Positions 6,375 through 7,166 of a stretch of DNA of 7,166 nucleotides are shown here, one piece after another. The notes beneath the pieces were generated by a model. The model saw only the letters and a program-made list of their open reading frames with translations, was not told where the DNA came from and did not search any database. The position numbers were made by a program, and so were the translations under genes. The DNA comes from JBFHES01 sp041584015 (lineage in GTDB: Bacteria > Bacteroidota > Bacteroidia > Bacteroidales > M50B96): assembly GCA_041584015.1 (NCBI GenBank), contig JBFHES010000236.1:1-7166 (forward strand), given 5' to 3'. The stretch's first letter is position 1. Each line of letters starts with the position of its first letter.

Positions 6375-6483
6375 TTATCAATAAATTACTTACATTTATC
6401 AACACTTATCAACTGTTTAGGGACTCTCCAATGCAATTCATAAAAGAATTGCAACGCTTTTTATCAGTATCGTATTATCAATT
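6375..6483 (+). repeat. Cluster of five TTATCA-type short direct repeats
   Basis: Same-strand copies are TTATCAATA (6375-6383), TTATCAACA (6396-6404), TTATCAACT (6406-6414), TTATCAGTA (6461-6469) and TTATCAATT (6475-6483). The first three are spaced 21 and 10 bp apart, roughly two turns and one turn of the helix. They lie 25-133 bp before the sensor gene ATG. They could be a regulator-binding array; AT-rich composition alone makes five copies in about 110 bp unlikely but not impossible. Confidence 0.4.
6432..6453. promoter_or_regulatory. Perfect 8-bp inverted repeat upstream of the PAS sensor gene
   Basis: TGCAATTC (6432-6439) and GAATTGCA (6446-6453) are exact inverted copies around the 6-nt loop ATAAAA, ending 54 bp before the ATG at 6508. 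This could be an operator for a dimeric regulator. As RNA it could form a hairpin, followed by ACGC and five T residues on the plus strand, so a leader attenuator or terminator is the alternative. Confidence 0.4.
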
Positions 6484-6507
6484 GAACACACATAACAAGT
6501 TTGCAAA

Positions 6508-7166
6508 ATGGAAGAAACTAACGCTATAGCAAATCTAAAGTTATTAAAAGAGATTGAAGAACTAAAGACCAGAAATGCCGAGTTGGAACAGAAGGTTGTT
6601 AAACGAAAGAAAATTGAAAATGAACTTCGTGAACAATCGGATACAATTCGTTCAATAGTTGATGCATCACACGATTGGATATGGGCTATTGATATGAAGG
6701 GAAATCATACTTACTCCAACTATGCCGTTGAACGAATTCTCGGATACACCAACACAGAATTAATTGGCAGTGCACGTGTTGACCTAATGCATCCTGATGA
6801 CCGTCAGGAAGTAATGGACGACTTTACGCGATGGATTGCCGATAATAATGGTTGGAAAGATCAGGTATTACGCTGGAGACATAAGAATGGTAGCTGGCGG
6901 TTTCTGGAAAGTAGCGCAACGCCAATAATTGATACCGAAGGTGTTCATCAAGGCTTTAGAGGTGTAGATAGAGATATTACGGAACGAAGGTTAACCGAGC
7001 TAGAGTTAAAGAGAAGCGAAGGCCGTTTTAAGCAACTGTTCGAAAGCTTGGGCGACGCCGTTTATGTAACAAAAATAGGTGGAGACAACACCGGTCAAAT
7101 ACTTGAAGTTAATTCAGCAGCAATACGTCAGACAGGCTATTCAAGAGAAGAATTGCTTGACATGAA
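6508..7166 (+). CDS. Multi-PAS sensor protein, probable histidine kinase (3' end outside window)
   Basis: A partial gene, open to the window edge; 219 complete codons are visible. The start ATG at 6508 follows an A-rich leader (GCAAAATG), typical of Bacteroidota. Residues 5-45 form a charged coiled coil (LLKEIEELKTRNAELEQKV). PAS domain 1 covers about 47-160, with DWIWAIDMKGNHTYSN, ERILGYTNTELIG, HPDDR (95-99), RHKNGSWRFLE and the closing GVDRDITERR. A second PAS begins at about 172 (RFKQLFESLGDAVYV) and continues through QTGYSREELLDM to the edge. No membrane segment or signal peptide is seen, so sensing is probably cytoplasmic. The layout of a coiled coil followed by repeated PAS domains is usual for hybrid or orphan histidine kinases, but the kinase core is not in view. 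A diguanylate cyclase or a PAS-only protein cannot be excluded. The dyad and TTATCA cluster directly upstream may regulate it. Confidence 0.88.
   Translation, partial: MEETNAIANLKLLKEIEELKTRNAELEQKVVKRKKIENELREQSDTIRSIVDASHDWIWAIDMKGNHTYSNYAVERILGYTNTELIGSARVDLMHPDDRQEVMDDFTRWIADNNGWKDQVLRWRHKNGSWRFLESSATPIIDTEGVHQGFRGVDRDITERRLTELELKRSEGRFKQLFESLGDAVYVTKIGGDNTGQILEVNSAAIRQTGYSREELLDM

Larger units (their letters stand above)
6139..6507. other. 369-bp AT-rich divergent intergenic region
   Basis: This stretch separates the minus-strand small gene from the plus-strand PAS sensor gene. It holds the small-gene promoter (6163-6200), five TTATCA repeats (6375-6483) and an 8-bp dyad (6432-6453). 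No tRNA, riboswitch or convincing ORF is seen in 6201-6370. No perfect TAnnTTTG box was found on the plus strand before the sensor gene; the nearest approximation is CATTTTTG at 6261-6268. Confidence 0.6.

Noticed and set aside
6375..6414. Replication origin with DnaA boxes
   Set aside because: Only one copy is close to the DnaA box, and even it has a mismatch. There is no dnaA, dnaN or other origin gene nearby and no AT-rich unwinding element with ordered boxes.
6359..6529. A 56-codon plus-strand reading frame (ATG at 6359, TAG at 6527-6529) covering the TTATCA repeats and overlapping the sensor start
   Set aside because: Its composition follows the AT-rich repeats, it has no promoter or ribosome-binding context, and it overlaps the better-supported start at 6508 by 22 nt in another frame. 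Probably chance.

Overview
The window looks like chromosomal DNA from a member of the Bacteroidota. The lineage call rests on several signs: matches to the -7 promoter consensus TAnnTTTG in front of genes, a LytTR-type regulator paired with an NPHFLFN-type sensor kinase, a gliding-motility/type IX secretion (T9SS) type B C-terminal domain, PAS-rich signalling proteins, AT-rich spacers and few Shine-Dalgarno sites. The order within the phylum cannot be decided by eye. No mobile element, CRISPR array, tRNA or rRNA was seen.

Left part (1-2440, minus strand): a compact three-gene operon, transcribed right to left. It encodes a small lipoprotein of unknown function, a four-helix membrane histidine kinase of the LytS/YehU type, and a LytTR response regulator. 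Kinase and regulator overlap by 4 bp (ATGA), and the lipoprotein ends 20 bp before the kinase start, so the three are probably co-expressed. The lipoprotein may be an accessory or sensed component of the two-component system. Two small inverted repeats after the regulator are candidate terminators.

Middle (2441-4922): a divergent intergenic region holds candidate promoters for both sides. On the plus strand follows a soluble protein with two PAS domains and a C-terminal coiled coil but no kinase or other output domain. It converges, with only 19 bp between stop codons, on a minus-strand TRM11-family SAM-dependent methyltransferase, a probable RNA-modifying housekeeping gene.

Right part (4923-7166): a minus-strand lipoprotein with a PKD domain and a T9SS type B-like C-terminal domain (probably a surface protein), a 78-residue protein of unknown function starting with GTG, and a 369-bp intergenic region. 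That region carries five TTATCA-type repeats and a perfect 8-bp dyad. The window ends inside a plus-strand multi-PAS sensor protein, probably a histidine kinase, of which only the first 219 residues are present.

The theme is signal transduction: one complete two-component system with a lipoprotein in its operon, one orphan PAS protein and one partial PAS sensor, interleaved with a surface lipoprotein and an RNA methyltransferase. The most informative sequence-level result is that, for three genes, the upstream in-frame TTG that would give the longest reading frame is actually the last three bases of a -7 promoter box. The true starts are therefore the downstream ATGs. Functional pairing of the parts is inference.
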